Shown here piece after piece: positions 49,681-60,659 of a stretch of DNA of 64,000 nucleotides. Each line of letters starts with the position of its first letter. The stretch's first letter is position 1. The notes below the pieces were generated by a model. The model ran no database searches, was not told the DNA's origin, and was given only the letters and a program-made list of their open reading frames with translations. The DNA is taken from contig OZ017804.1 in the NCBI GenBank assembly GCA_963969395.1, forward strand, positions 12,524,001 through 12,588,000. Direction: 5' to 3'. This stretch comes from Pseudoscleropodium purum (Eukaryota > Streptophyta > Bryopsida > Hypnales > Brachytheciaceae). Made by a program: the position numbers and the translations under genes.

Positions 49681-51468
49681 ATGCCTCTGTTCATGACGGA
49701 CTCGGAGTTGGAAGGCGTGGGCGAGAATGTGAACGCCGTGGTGGTGAAAGCGGACGCGTTCATTCGCGATTTGCAAGAGCAGCTGGAAGCGGAGAAAGGC
49801 GCTTGCGCGGATGTGCAGCAGAGGCTGGCCACGGTAGGAACTGACTTCGCTCAGGAGTGTTACGTCTTCCGTTTCCTTGCGCAATTCACTGGATCGTTGT
49901 GAAGTGAGGTTGTGTGTGGGATTGATTGGAGAGAGGCTGTGGAGGTGGATTCGTTGGGTGATTGTTTGGTTTGGTTGTGTGTTTGGTTGTGATTTGGATT
50001 GTGAGAGATTTCTTTGGCGCGTGAATGTGTCGCAGGCTGAGAAGGCGTTGCAGGAGTCTTTGGAGCAGAATGCGGAGCTGGAAGCGAAGCTCAAGGTTTG
50101 GAATTTCGGGCCTTGCGAACTTTTAGGTTGAATAGAGTTATCAGTGGCTTTTTGGTACTGCCGAATCTAGGGGTTTGTCACCTCCGATTGTTTACTGATG
50201 CGGTGTGAACATCCCCGCTTTGCCCTACTTTCAAGGATGACTCTACTAGGCTTTGGAGTTGTGGCTTAATTGAATTGGATATGTTGCTTGATAAGAGATA
50301 ATGGAGGGTTCAGAGCTTGATATGATAGAGAGTTCGATTTTGAACTGATTCTGGTTCCGTAACGTTCTCCGCATCCACTCCCATGGGTTCTTTGATTTTG
50401 TGTGTGTGAACATAGCTCAACGTTTGTGCAGGAATTAGAATCTACGAAGAGGGGCCGGAAGGAATTGTCCGCACCCAAAGCTGTGCCGGTATGCATCACG
50501 CCTTTTGCTTTCCACGCATGTTGTTCTTGGGATGTTCATTCCAGTCGCTGTCGTGCTTGTCGGTGTGTGAGTTTTGCACATTCCTTAATCGTGAGTTTGT
50601 GTGTGTTTCCAGGACATCGACGTGCACGCCCGAGTGCCGAGGCTTCATGTGAAGGTCAAGCCTGAGGTTGTCAAGGTGTTTAACCTGGACTGGTGAACTG
50701 AATCCAGATTCATGATTTCTGTGCAAGGAAATGGGCATGGCTTTCTTGGTGAGACGCTTCCGAATCTAACGCGTGACTTGTTTGTGTCCTTCCGCTTTCC
50801 AGAAAATCCCGGCCACCCGCAAGTCTGCGCCCGAGGGCTTTGGGTCCAAGCCCAGCGATTCCGCTCCCGACGAGCTCGGCGTGTCCTCGTTGAAGCTTTC
50901 CAAAGAGGATCAAGACACCCTGGAGTCCCTGGACAAGGAAGACGCGAAGCTGGGCGAGGAAATGGCAGCTCTCAAGAGCAAAGGCGGCAACACGCATGCG
51001 CTGGGCGTGAAGAGCCGAGAGCGAGCCGAGAAGCGCCGCGAGTTTTACGCGAAGCTGGAGGAGAAGATCCGAGCCAAGGAGGAGGAGAAGCACCAGATCG
51101 AGGTGAAGAAGGAAGAAGAGAACGAGAACAAGATGAAGGAGCTTCGCAAGGGTCTGAAGTTCAAGGCCACGCCTTTGCCGAGCTTCTACGCCGACGGCCC
51201 TCCGAAAGTGGAAGTGAAGAAGATCCCTCCCACGAGGCCCAGGTCGCCGAAGCTGACCACCGCGAGGAGAGCCAGCATGTATGAAGCCGAACACGACGGT
51301 TCCAAGTCTCCCATTGCCCGAGTTCGGAACGGTGACCACGCGTTCAAAGACGACGTGAGGAAATCCACACAAAGGCGGAGGAGCACCTCCTCCGGCCACC
51401 GGCGTGAGAGTTTGGACCCTGGAGTGGCGAAGGTGGTCCCCGAGTCCCCTGCAGTTGTTGCCACTTGA
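49681..51468 (+). CDS. Gene B: WVD2-like TPX2-domain protein, left arm of inverted duplication (5 exons, 332 aa)
   Basis: Exons: 49681-49833, 50036-50095, 50432-50488, 50613-50675 and 50803-51468. All four introns (202, 336, 124 and 127 bp) are phase 0 with GT-AG ends. The frame gives 332 aa and ends at TGA 51466-51468. Exon 1 starts [12 protein letters not shown] and runs into a coiled-coil-like stretch that continues in exon 2 (AEKALQESLEQNAELEAKLK). Exon 5 holds the acidic SKEDQDTLE block, then the TPX2-type domain at about residues 180-262 ([28 protein letters not shown]), then a basic Ser-rich tail. Expected role: microtubule binding or bundling, by family. Coding GC is far higher than the flanking DNA. 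The gene points towards its inverted twin C, and the two read as identical in every shared exon. B lacks the extra coiled-coil exon found in C. Confidence 0.88.
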
Positions 51469-51496
51469 AGAAGTGGTGTTCGCATTATCCGTTTGT

Positions 51497-51520
51497 AATA
51501 TGAGTATATTTGTTGTATAC
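51497..51520 (+). terminator. Conserved 3' UTR element of gene B (possible polyadenylation signal)
   Basis: About 28 bases after the stop codon, the string tgagtatatttgttgtatac closely matches a block the same distance downstream in gene A, although nearby UTR sequence has diverged. UUGUA/UGUA-like and GUAUA-like elements suit a plant far-upstream polyadenylation element. The identical copy in gene C is at 55140-55163. Confidence 0.4.
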
Positions 51521-52059
51521 ATGGTCCGGGAGTTTTTTTTTGAGTTTTTTTTTGCACTAGAGTTGGGGATGAGATTGTTCACATGGGCTTGGGCTTCGTA
51601 CTTGATGGGAGGAGAGTTTTTACTTGACGAGAGTTTTTTAGTTTCTTCTTGCGTTTGGCTCCTTCTGCGCCATCCGTGAGCGCTGTTACTCAATTTGTAC
51701 CTTTTTGTTTAGAATTATTCAAGTCGCTTTTGCAGCCCAATTTGCTGTTTTGTTTCTGCGTTTTCCCCGCTGCGGATCCATGGCTTCGGATGTTAGTTCG
51801 TTTTTTTCTTACTCATTCGGCGTGTTTTGTTACTGTCCCTCTGGATTCCGATGTTATTCTTTTCTGTGCATCAGCGCTGGCCACTGATTTTGTCCTGGCT
51901 TAGGTCGTTCCAGTGGTTGTGCTTTTGAGAACATGGCATCCTTGTGCTTTCGAAATTATTTGCCCCTCGTGGATTTGTTCTGTAGTTTGGCAGGGCAATC
52001 TTTGTTTGCAGAGTTTATTGATGGCAGGTACAGGACGTGCGGTAGAGTTTACTGGTATT

Positions 52060-54600
52060 CTACCCCTCAAAGGAATTTTTACACAAGTTGAGTTCCATCA
52101 AGGATCAATCATAGTGTTGATGGAGGATGAAATTAGCTGAAACATGTGGTACTCCATTTTGTAATTCCCATTTCGGCATGAAACATTCCTGAACCGATGA
52201 ACACTGATTTCAAGCGTATGTTTGCTGCCATTTTGGAACTGGATATGAATGAAAAGTTTTATATTTATTTTTCAGAGATGAAATTGTTTGTCTAGTAGAA
52301 GTAGAAGTCATGTCATTTTCAAATTTTTTAGGGAAAACTTTAAACTAGTAAGAAATTCTTAAGAAAAAAATGAAGAAAATTCAAATGAAGTACAAAATGA
52401 ACTAAAAACATATGAAATTTTCATTTTCAACACAAATGCATATTATAGTTTATACCCCTTCATAGTATAAACCAAAGTTACCATGTCACTCTAAAATTAG
52501 AAAATTCATATTGCTATAATATTGAAACTTATGAATATTTTAGAAATTTCAATTTGGAATAGAAACTACACTTGATAAGCTAAACTTCATTAGTTGAAAT
52601 CAAAATCCAAAAATATCATATTTAGGGCTAAAATTCACATCAAGATTAAATACCAAGAAATGGCTAAAATACACTATATAAGAGATAAGTGGGTTAAGCA
52701 TCTTCTTCTTTGGATAAGTCAATAATATTGTCATAAGGAAATTTACAATCCTATTGAGTGAAAATGGACTCAAACAACTTGAAAAAGAAATTGAATGAAA
52801 AAGTATTTCTTTCATTCTACAAACTTATATAAAGTCATCCAAAGGACTTTTTGCATTCTTAATAGCCTTTCAAAGTTAGCATTCAAATTTGTGAATTAAA
52901 GTATATTCATCGAATTACACCCACATCTAATTGTGTCACTGTGAATACTTCTAAGGTAATCAATTATGTTGTATGAAACTTGTGCCACATGAATAAGAGA
53001 AGAATGCCAAATAGTCTCAATTTTAATTTAGGTTTTGAAATGAAGATGTGGTATGTATTGTGATACAAGGAAAATTTACCTTACTGCAAATGCACGCTTT
53101 AAGGTTAAAAGCCAATCCCTCTTACATTTGAATCAATTTCTTAGTTAATTCTCAATTTCAAATTTAAGTTTTGAAATGAAGATGTGGTATACATTGTATA
53201 CAAGGTAAATTTACCTTACTACAAATGCATGCTTTAAAGTTAAAAGCCAATCCCCTTATATTTGAATCAATTTCTTAATTAATTAATCTAATTTTGAAGT
53301 GTGTCCAAAATTTATTAAATTTATTGACTAACATCCAAAAAACAAAGAAATTTTTATTTAAAGGTCTTTAGTTCTTTGTGAAAACGCTAGAGGTAGAGCT
53401 TTTCTAATAATTTGAGAATTAAAAAATGTCATCTTGTACAATTTGAATTCCAACATTAGTTCATTAAACCACTTTGAACATGAATATTGAAATTGACCCA
53501 GGTGATTGGTTCACAACATTTTTGTATTTTTATTTTGAATATTATATTTTCAATTTTTTTTCATTTCTTTGCAAAAATTTATTCTAAAATCTCAATAATT
53601 ATAATCATTTACTTTTCCCTCTAATTTCTTTTAATAAATGAACATTAATAGAAATATTTGTTATGCTGTGTTGTGTTTATATGCTGACAAATGAGACTAA
53701 GGGTAATATTAATGAATAGTATTTGTTATGCTATGTTATGTTTCAAGTTTTGTTTATATGGTAGGTTTGTAAAGAAAATCAAAGTCTTTACAAACCCTCT
53801 ATATTATCATTAGAAGAAATTTGAGGGCACTGGAAGCCCGTTTTGGGTTTGTTAGCCAGGAAAATGGCCCATTGTTAGAATTTTAAAAAAAAATTAAAAA
53901 ATATATAATCTCCAAATGCAAAAAAAAAAAAAAAAAAAAAAAATTGAAATAAAAAAAATTGGAGGACACTCACGTGACGTTCTTACGCTGTACTAGTCTT
54001 GTTCCCAACTTGATAACACTTCCAAAGCCCTTAAACTTCTTCTAATGACTTGTCTCCATGATTGAATTGAATAAAAAAAATTAAACAAAAATATTCAAAA
54101 ATCACTGTCAATGATTAGAGCTTAGCATTTTGAACTTTAAGGAAATATATTCTTGTGAAAATCACAAATATTCAATCTATCAAATTGATTTTAGAATGAA
54201 TTTTGAATTTTTGGCTTCAAATTTTATTGAAAAATATTAGCTTGTATACTACTTGTTCTAAACTATATGGATATAATCTATGAATCATATTTTATAACTA
54301 CTGTTTGAGAGTCACCATTAAATTATTATTCTAAGTTGTATTTTATTATACATCTTTGCAAATTTTAAAAATTTAGACTATCATAGGTTCTTAAGAGGGT
54401 AAAGGTCTTTAGGGGATACAAAAATATAATTAGAATTTTAGATACAATAAAAATTGTTGTTATTCCTACTAATTTCAAGATGTGTTTCTTGAGTGCATAT
54501 TTTTTGCATTCTAATATAATTTATGAGTGCAAGGTGATGTAAATACATACAATATAGTAGCATATTAGAAGTGAAATCGAATGTATTGAGTGAACATAGC
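52060..54600. other. AT-rich spacer between the inverted arms; no gene seen
   Basis: This 2,541-bp stretch has no open frame with a recognisable product. It holds a tandem duplication of about 135 bp (about 53015-53285), a short repeated block around tatttgttatgct (53655-53760), and a poly-A run near 53920-53942. The junctions with both arms are abrupt changes in base composition, as expected if the spacer came from unrelated intergenic DNA. Confidence 0.6.
53015..53285. repeat. Tandem duplication of about 135 bp
   Basis: Two adjacent copies begin tctcaatttt at 53015 and tctcaatttc at 53150. Both contain gttttgaaatgaagatgtgg, then a run of aaatttaccttact, and end near ttgaatcaatttctta. There are few mismatches between them. 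Confidence 0.8.
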
Positions 54601-55139
54601 AATACCAGTAAACTCTACCGCACGTCCTGTACCTGCCATCAATAAACTCTGCAAACAAAGATTGCCCTGCCAAACTACAGAACAAATCCACGAGGGGCAA
54701 ATAATTTCGAAAGCACAAGGATGCCATGTTCTCAAAAGCACAACCACTGGAACGACCTAAGCCAGGACAAAATCAGTGGCCAGCGCTGATGCACAGAAAA
54801 GAATAACATCGGAATCCAGAGGGACAGTAACAAAACACGCCGAATGAGTAAGAAAAAAACGAACTAACATCCGAAGCCATGGATCCGCAGCGGGGAAAAC
54901 GCAGAAACAAAACAGCAAATTGGGCTGCAAAAGCGACTTGAATAATTCTAAACAAAAAGGTACAAATTGAGTAACAGCGCTCACGGATGGCGCAGAAGGA
55001 GCCAAACGCAAGAAGAAACTAAAAAACTCTCGTCAAGTAAAAACTCTCCTCCCATCAAGTACGAAGCCCAAGCCCATGTGAACAATCTCATCCCCAACTC
55101 TAGTGCAAAAAAAAACTCAAAAAAAAACTCCCGGACCAT

Positions 55140-55163
55140 GTATACAACAAATATACTCATATT
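55140..55163 (-). terminator. Conserved 3' UTR element of gene C
   Basis: Exact mirror of the gene B element, 28 bases downstream of the gene C stop on the minus strand. It contains tgagtata and ttgttgtatac. Function as a 3'-end signal is inferred. Confidence 0.4.
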
Positions 55164-55191
55164 ACAAACGGATAATGCGAACACCACTTCT

Positions 55192-58100
55192 TCAAGTGGC
55201 AACAACTGCAGGGGACTCGGGGACCACCTTCGCCACTCCAGGGTCCAAACTCTCACGCCGGTGGCCGGAGGAGGTGCTCCTCCGCCTTTGTGTGGATTTC
55301 CTCACGTCGTCTTTGAACGCGTGGTCACCGTTCCGAACTCGGGCAATGGGAGACTTGGAACCGTCGTGTTCGGCTTCATACATGCTGGCTCTCCTCGCGG
55401 TGGTCAGCTTCGGCGACCTGGGCCTCGTGGGAGGGATCTTCTTCACTTCCACTTTCGGAGGGCCGTCGGCGTAGAAGCTCGGCAAAGGCGTGGCCTTGAA
55501 CTTCAGACCCTTGCGAAGCTCCTTCATCTTGTTCTCGTTCTCTTCTTCCTTCTTCACCTCGATCTGGTGCTTCTCCTCCTCCTTGGCTCGGATCTTCTCC
55601 TCCAGCTTCGCGTAAAACTCGCGGCGCTTCTCGGCTCGCTCTCGGCTCTTCACGCCCAGCGCATGCGTGTTGCCGCCTTTGCTCTTGAGAGCTGCCATTT
55701 CCTCGCCCAGCTTCGCGTCTTCCTTGTCCAGGGACTCCAGGGTGTCTTGATCCTCTTTGGAAAGCTTCAACGAGGACACGCCGAGCTCGTCGGGAGCGGA
55801 ATCGCTGGGCTTGGACCCAAAGCCCTCGGGCGCAGACTTGCGGGTGGCCGGGATTTTCTGGAAAGCGGAAGGACACAAACAAGTCACGCGTTAGATTCGG
55901 AAGCGTCTCACCAAGAAAGCCATGCCCATTTCCTTGCACAGAAATCATGAATCTGGATTCAGTTCACCAGTCCAGGTTAAACACCTTGACAACCTCAGGC
56001 TTGACCTTCACATGAAGCCTCGGCACTCGGGCGTGCACGTCGATGTCCTGGAAACACACACAAACTCACGATTAAGGAATGTGCAAAACTCACACACCGA
56101 CAAGCACGACAGCGACTGGAATGAACATCCCAAGAACAACATGCGTGGAAAGCAAAAGGCGTGATGCATACCGGCACAGCTTTGGGTGCGGACAATTCCT
56201 TCCGGCCCCTCTTCGTAGATTCTAATTCCTGCACAAACGTTGAGCTATGTTCACACACACAAAATCAAAGAACCCATGGGAGTGGATGCGGAGAACGTTA
56301 CGGAACCAGAATCAGTTCAAAATCGAACTCTCTATCATATCAAGCTCTGAACCCTCCATTATCTCTTATCAAGCAACATATCCAATTCAATTAAGCCACA
56401 ACTCCAAAGCCTAGTAGAGTCATCCTTGAAAGTAGGGCAAAGCGGGGATGTTCACACCGCATCAGTAAACAATCGGAGGTGACAAACCCCTAGATTCGGC
56501 AGTACCAAAAAGCCACTGATAACTCTATTCAACCTAAAAGTTCGCAAGGCCCGAAATTCCAAACCTTGAGCTTCGCTTCCAGCTCCGCATTCTGCTCCAA
56601 AGACTCCTGCAACGCCTTCTCAGCCTGCGACACATTCACGCGCCAAAGAAATCTCTCACAATCCAAATCACAACCAAACACACAACCAACTATACAAAAT
56701 ACAAATCCCCCTCCAGAACGAGTCTCCAAGTCCCACACAATCACTTCAAATGATGCAGTGAATGCGCAAGGAAACATAAGATGAACATTCATTAGGACAC
56801 TTGCTCAGCCAGGACTTATGTGAACACCATTGACCCCATTATGTAGACGCTACTACGAGCGGAGTAGTTCAAGCAATTCAAGAAACTTCTTGACTTCTTA
56901 CCAAGGAACATTTACCTAAATAGGTTGGAGCACCTCACGTTTGTATCCATTGAAAGCATGACCTTCTTAAGTGCACAATGAAATGGAAGCCAAAATTATC
57001 GGTACGACCTAAACCAAACACTATTTGTAGAAAGGTGTACACGCAATGCAAGCTGCAGCCTCAGATGAGTACCTCTGCTAGTTTGGATTTCAGATCCGAC
57101 TCAGACTCGGCACTTTCATGTCTCTCTTTCGCTTGCAGCTCCTCATTCAACCTAGCATTGAGTTGCTCAACTAACTCTTTTTCCTGAGAAGGGAAAAATG
57201 CAAGGTAGGACGTTATTTAGAGACCAGCTCAGGATGCTCAAGGCAAAAGGGTTAAAAACATATAGACTTGGCTCCCAGCACCGAAACGAACACTTACAAA
57301 CGGCCAACCAAATCCCTTAGAACTTCAAACCAAAGGCTTAGAATCAGGGCGGTTTAACCTAGTTTAGCCCAACTAGGAGACCTCTCGTACACTTATGAAA
57401 GACAAAGCGAAAGCTTCAGCAAGGCAACACGTTCTTGTGCGAGCACAAATGAAGATAAAATTGAACACTCATTAGGAGAGGATCAGTCAACTGCCAACTC
57501 AACCGGCACACAAAAAATTATCTGTAGACGGTTACCCGAATAAAAATATCCTGGGTTTCACTTGGTGAATAATTGATTACTACGACAAAGAATCTTCCCT
57601 TTCAGTCTCAACTAATTTCATGTGAGCAATGTAGGCAACATGTAATGTAAAGTGCCCATTCACCATACCGGTGAATTTCGGGCCTTTCCGTACACCAATC
57701 TAGAAATTTGCGCCATCTACAATTTTGCGCATCTCTTTTCGTTTGAGCTACAAACCAATTGCAAAAAACTAGATAGCAACAAATTAAACGTTTTCACACT
57801 AAGTACAAATCACAGTTCACCTATATAATCAATGGAACCTCTAATGAACTATCTGGTCAGTAGAGCCTCAACTTAGTCTCCAGCAAAAGTTCACCACAAA
57901 AATTCCTACGAGAATCAGGCTAGCAGCAACCACTAATCTCTCACAATCCAAACCTCCAACAATCAAACAACGAATCCACCTCCACAGCCTCTCTCCAATC
58001 AATCCCACACACAACCTCACTTCACAACGATCCAGTGAATTGCGCAAGGAAACGGAAGACGTAACACTCCTGAGCGAAGTCAGTTCCTACCGTGGCCAGC

Positions 58101-58243
58101 CTCTGCTGCACATCCGCGCAAGCGCCTTTCTCCGCTTCCAGCTGCTCTTGCAAATCGCGAATGAACGCGTCCGCTTTCACCACCACGGCGTTCACATTCT
58201 CGCCCACGCCTTCCAACTCCGAGTCCGTCATGAACAGAGGCAT
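55192..58243 (-). CDS. Gene C: WVD2-like TPX2-domain protein, right arm of inverted duplication (5 or 6 exons, 332 or 369 aa)
   Basis: Minus-strand exons in transcript order: 58091-58243 (ATG at 58243-58241), a candidate extra exon 57073-57183, 56565-56624, 56172-56228, 55985-56047 and 55192-55857. Inner coordinates mirror gene B exactly (position plus B position = 106660). Exon 1 is offset (sum 107924) because intron 1 holds about 1,264 more bases. Without the extra exon the protein is the same 332 aa as B. With it, 37 residues (starting EKELVEQLNARLNEE) are inserted in frame in the N-terminal coiled coil, giving 369 aa, and the TPX2-type domain moves to about residues 217-299. Role by family: microtubule binding. 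The near-perfect match to B could be a recent duplication, gene conversion or an assembly duplicate; the intron difference argues against a simple artefact. Confidence 0.82.
57073..57183 (-). other. Candidate additional coiled-coil exon of gene C, absent from gene B
   Basis: On the minus strand a pyrimidine-rich acceptor ending ttttcccttctcag precedes 37 open codons, followed by the donor gtactcat after GCAGAG. The block is 111 nt, phase 0 at both ends, so inclusion or skipping preserves frame. The peptide is charged with heptad-like Leu spacing (ELVEQLNARLNEELQ), like neighbouring exons 1 and 2. It is bounded by introns of 907 and 448 bp. Gene B has only a 202-bp intron at this place and gene A has 144 bp. 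It could be a true exon, an alternative cassette or a fossil exon. Confidence 0.55.
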
Positions 58244-58760
58244 GGTGCCCTGCAACCCTAAATTCCAAACTGAAATTCCACCAACACCGCCTGCTTCCTA
58301 CATACACCACCACCAACAAGACGGATCGCACCCAACTCAATCCACCCCCCGTTCGAAGTGATCACAAAAACCAAGACTTGGATGGGGAAGATGAAGCGTT
58401 CCCGATACTGACCTGCGATTCACGAGGATTGGAGAGTGAATTCCGGTGGGAAAGGGCTGCCTGAATGGGTGATGAGAGTCGCAGGGAGCTTGAAGAGAAC
58501 AATCTAAAATCTGCCAGCGATGGTGATGGAGAACACGAAACGCAAAGGGGAATGGGAGAGACAGAGAAAAGCGGAGACTGGGTATGAGAAAGGGCAGCCA
58601 GGGGGAACCGAAGTGCCAGGGCAAGCCAGGCATGTCCAGCCAGAGGGGGCTTGGCTTGGCTAGTGGATCAATGGAGGCAGCTGGCAGTGTAATTTTTTTG
58701 AATTTTTACAGATCACCCATGTGGAGATCAAGTGTCTTCGGAAGACACCTGTGTATGTTA
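58244..58760 (-). promoter_or_regulatory. Putative 5' leader and promoter region of gene C
   Basis: Mirrors the leader of gene B from 58244 to about 58691, with scattered substitutions. The possible leader intron is at 58250-58412. Beyond 58691 the sequence is unrelated to the region upstream of gene B, so C would use a different upstream promoter. No clear TATA motif was identified. Confidence 0.35.
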
Positions 58761-59368
58761 ATTTTAACTTAAGTTAATGTAGTTTCAGTTGACAAAGAAT
58801 CTAGAAAGCTCTTCCCAGGTGAGTGGGTCTCTCTCTCCGATCCGCCTCTCTTCAGTAGGGACGGTGCTCTTGTCTTGAACACGCCTAACGTAGCCTCTTT
58901 GACACATTCTTCCCAATTCTTCCGTTTGAATCCAACTACTTTTCTTTGTTTCCAATAAGTGATATCAAAATTGAGCCACCTGGATAATTTAGGCAAACAA
59001 TCTCAACTACGAGCACTTCAGTTAAGTTACGTTACGTTAGCGGGCGGTGTACTTATCATACAACTGATTTGAAAGTCACCCTGAATTGGTGCAACTAATA
59101 TTCAGTACCTCTACCTTAAAGTGTGTTCTACAACCCAGTCATGCTGGGATGGAATCCTGTGTTCGTAGTACGGTACCAGCCACGCTTTTGTCACATCGAT
59201 ATATAATAATAAACTCGCATTTCATATGACTGTGTATCAGGTGTGTGACATCATTACTGGTACTTGGATGAAGTCAATTCGCATATCTTATCACTCCGTC
59301 CTCATTCCGCTTCAGTACTTCGTCGTTCACACTTTTCTCCATGCGCAACTGTTGGGAAGTGGCTAACG

Positions 59369-59912
59369 TAAGGTAGGAGGTGCAGAAACTACCCGTTTAA
59401 GAGCATTTTGTTTAGGATGTATGGTATGCTGATCAAAGCATTTTCTAACAAATTTTTAGAGAAAGAGGAGAGGGAGACACATCCATCACAATTTGATTCA
59501 TAATTTTTAGAGTTAAATTGAATTAGATATGATTTTCTAAAGATCACAATAGTAGGGTGCTATTTGAGTCCTTAGGTACAGTTGTGAAACTGTCAAACAC
59601 TTGTCTTTTAATGATGCCAATGGGATCCAAAAATGGAGGTGTTCTAGCCTTAAATTGTAACAACATGGTGTATGTAATTGCTTGGAATGACATAAAGTTT
59701 CCCACCACTCATAACTGCACATTATGTATGTTGGAATTTTGTTTACTTTCAAATCAAATTCAATCTCCAACCATTCCTAAAATTATGCAATGGAAATCCC
59801 AAATCAACATCAATTCATCAATGGGCTATTTTTCATTCTTACAGTGACAATTCATGGTACACTTGTAGGAGCAGTTTTTGGAGCATGGGCACAATTACTA
59901 CCTCCTACCTTA
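59369..59912. mobile_element. MITE-like segment with 13-bp inverted ends taaggtaggaggt
   Basis: Perfect 13-base inverted ends lie at 59369-59381 and 59900-59912, using the same motif as the segment at 10.94 kb. The span is 544 bp. It encodes nothing recognisable, and target duplications are not evident. Confidence 0.4.
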
Positions 59913-60659
59913 GTTTGCTTTCATTGCCTTTTTGAGGGAAATTGAATTCCTTGAAAAAAAAATTTCAGTAAATTTCTATTGGAACAAAAATGGAATTGGC
60001 ATCAAATTAAAGTCGTTTCATATTTTTTGGACCTTTGTGGAATTAGTTACAAATTTTTGAAGTTAAAAGGGAGTGGGCACTAAAAGCAACCACCTCTTGA
60101 AATGTACATTGTTGGTACATTGTTGAAAAGATATTGAATTCTAAACTTTGTCTTAGGAAAGTAACAACAATTGACAATAAGGTCATTAATTTTCTAAAAG
60201 GAGGGGGAAAAGCATGTTGAATATACAAATGATGGATTTACATTATAATGCATGTTCAATGAATTCTTCCAATGTCTTTTGCTTGTGACGGTTTAGTACA
60301 AATGCTAAATTAGAAGTAACACCATAATAAGGCACAATGATAGTGTAAAATCAAATGTGCCTTCACTTCTAGTGCATTAATTATATTCTATTAAATGTGC
60401 ATCATGATTTGTTGGAACACCAAAACAATGTACCACATCATCAATTAATTCTCAACCTAAATGAATTGCTAAACTTGGGAAGATCTTCAATAAGAGTTGG
60501 AGTGAATAATCATTTAAAAACACATAGCTACTCAATTAATGGTCATAAATTAGTCATAATGTTCATTAATATGTACTCTAAAAGCACATTGATTTCACAT
60601 TTGTCCTTATGAAAGAATCTTGGTTAACTCTTGTGATTTTAGATAGGCTTGTGTGACCT

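Larger units (their letters stand above)
49268..52059 (+). repeat. Left arm of large inverted duplication (gene B plus flanks)
   Basis: This arm runs from the GC-rich leader of gene B (near cagctgcctccat) through the 3' flank, ending abruptly at actggtatt (52059). It pairs with 54601-58691 in reverse complement. From about 49640 to 52059 I saw no mismatch apart from the intron 1 length difference. The outermost roughly 370 bases, upstream of the ATG, carry many substitutions and small indels. The matching region includes about 590 bases past the stop codon. Confidence 0.9.
54601..58691 (-). repeat. Right arm of large inverted duplication (gene C plus flanks)
   Basis: Reverse complement of the gene B arm. 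The inner end is sharp at 54601 (aataccagt). The outer end fades near 58691 (tggaggcagctgg). It is about 1.3 kb longer than the left arm because of extra DNA in intron 1 of gene C, which includes a candidate exon. The arms lie in a convergent, tail-to-tail arrangement. Confidence 0.9.

Noticed and set aside
50712..51284. Arg/Gly-rich frame overlapping exon 5 of gene B in another phase
   Set aside because: Crosses a predicted intron and lies in the wrong phase to the conserved TPX2-type domain; composition follows from the overlapping Lys/Glu codons.
50710..51693. Long minus-strand open frame (327 codons) opposite exon 5 of gene B, with its mirror at 54967-55950
   Set aside because: It is the antisense shadow of a GC-rich exon. 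The equivalent strand of gene A is broken into short frames, so there is no sign of protein constraint.
58940..58990. Possible Copia-type primer-binding site (gtgatatcaaaattgagcc)
   Set aside because: Only a loose match to the usual tggtatcagagc string, with no LTR pair or polyprotein nearby.
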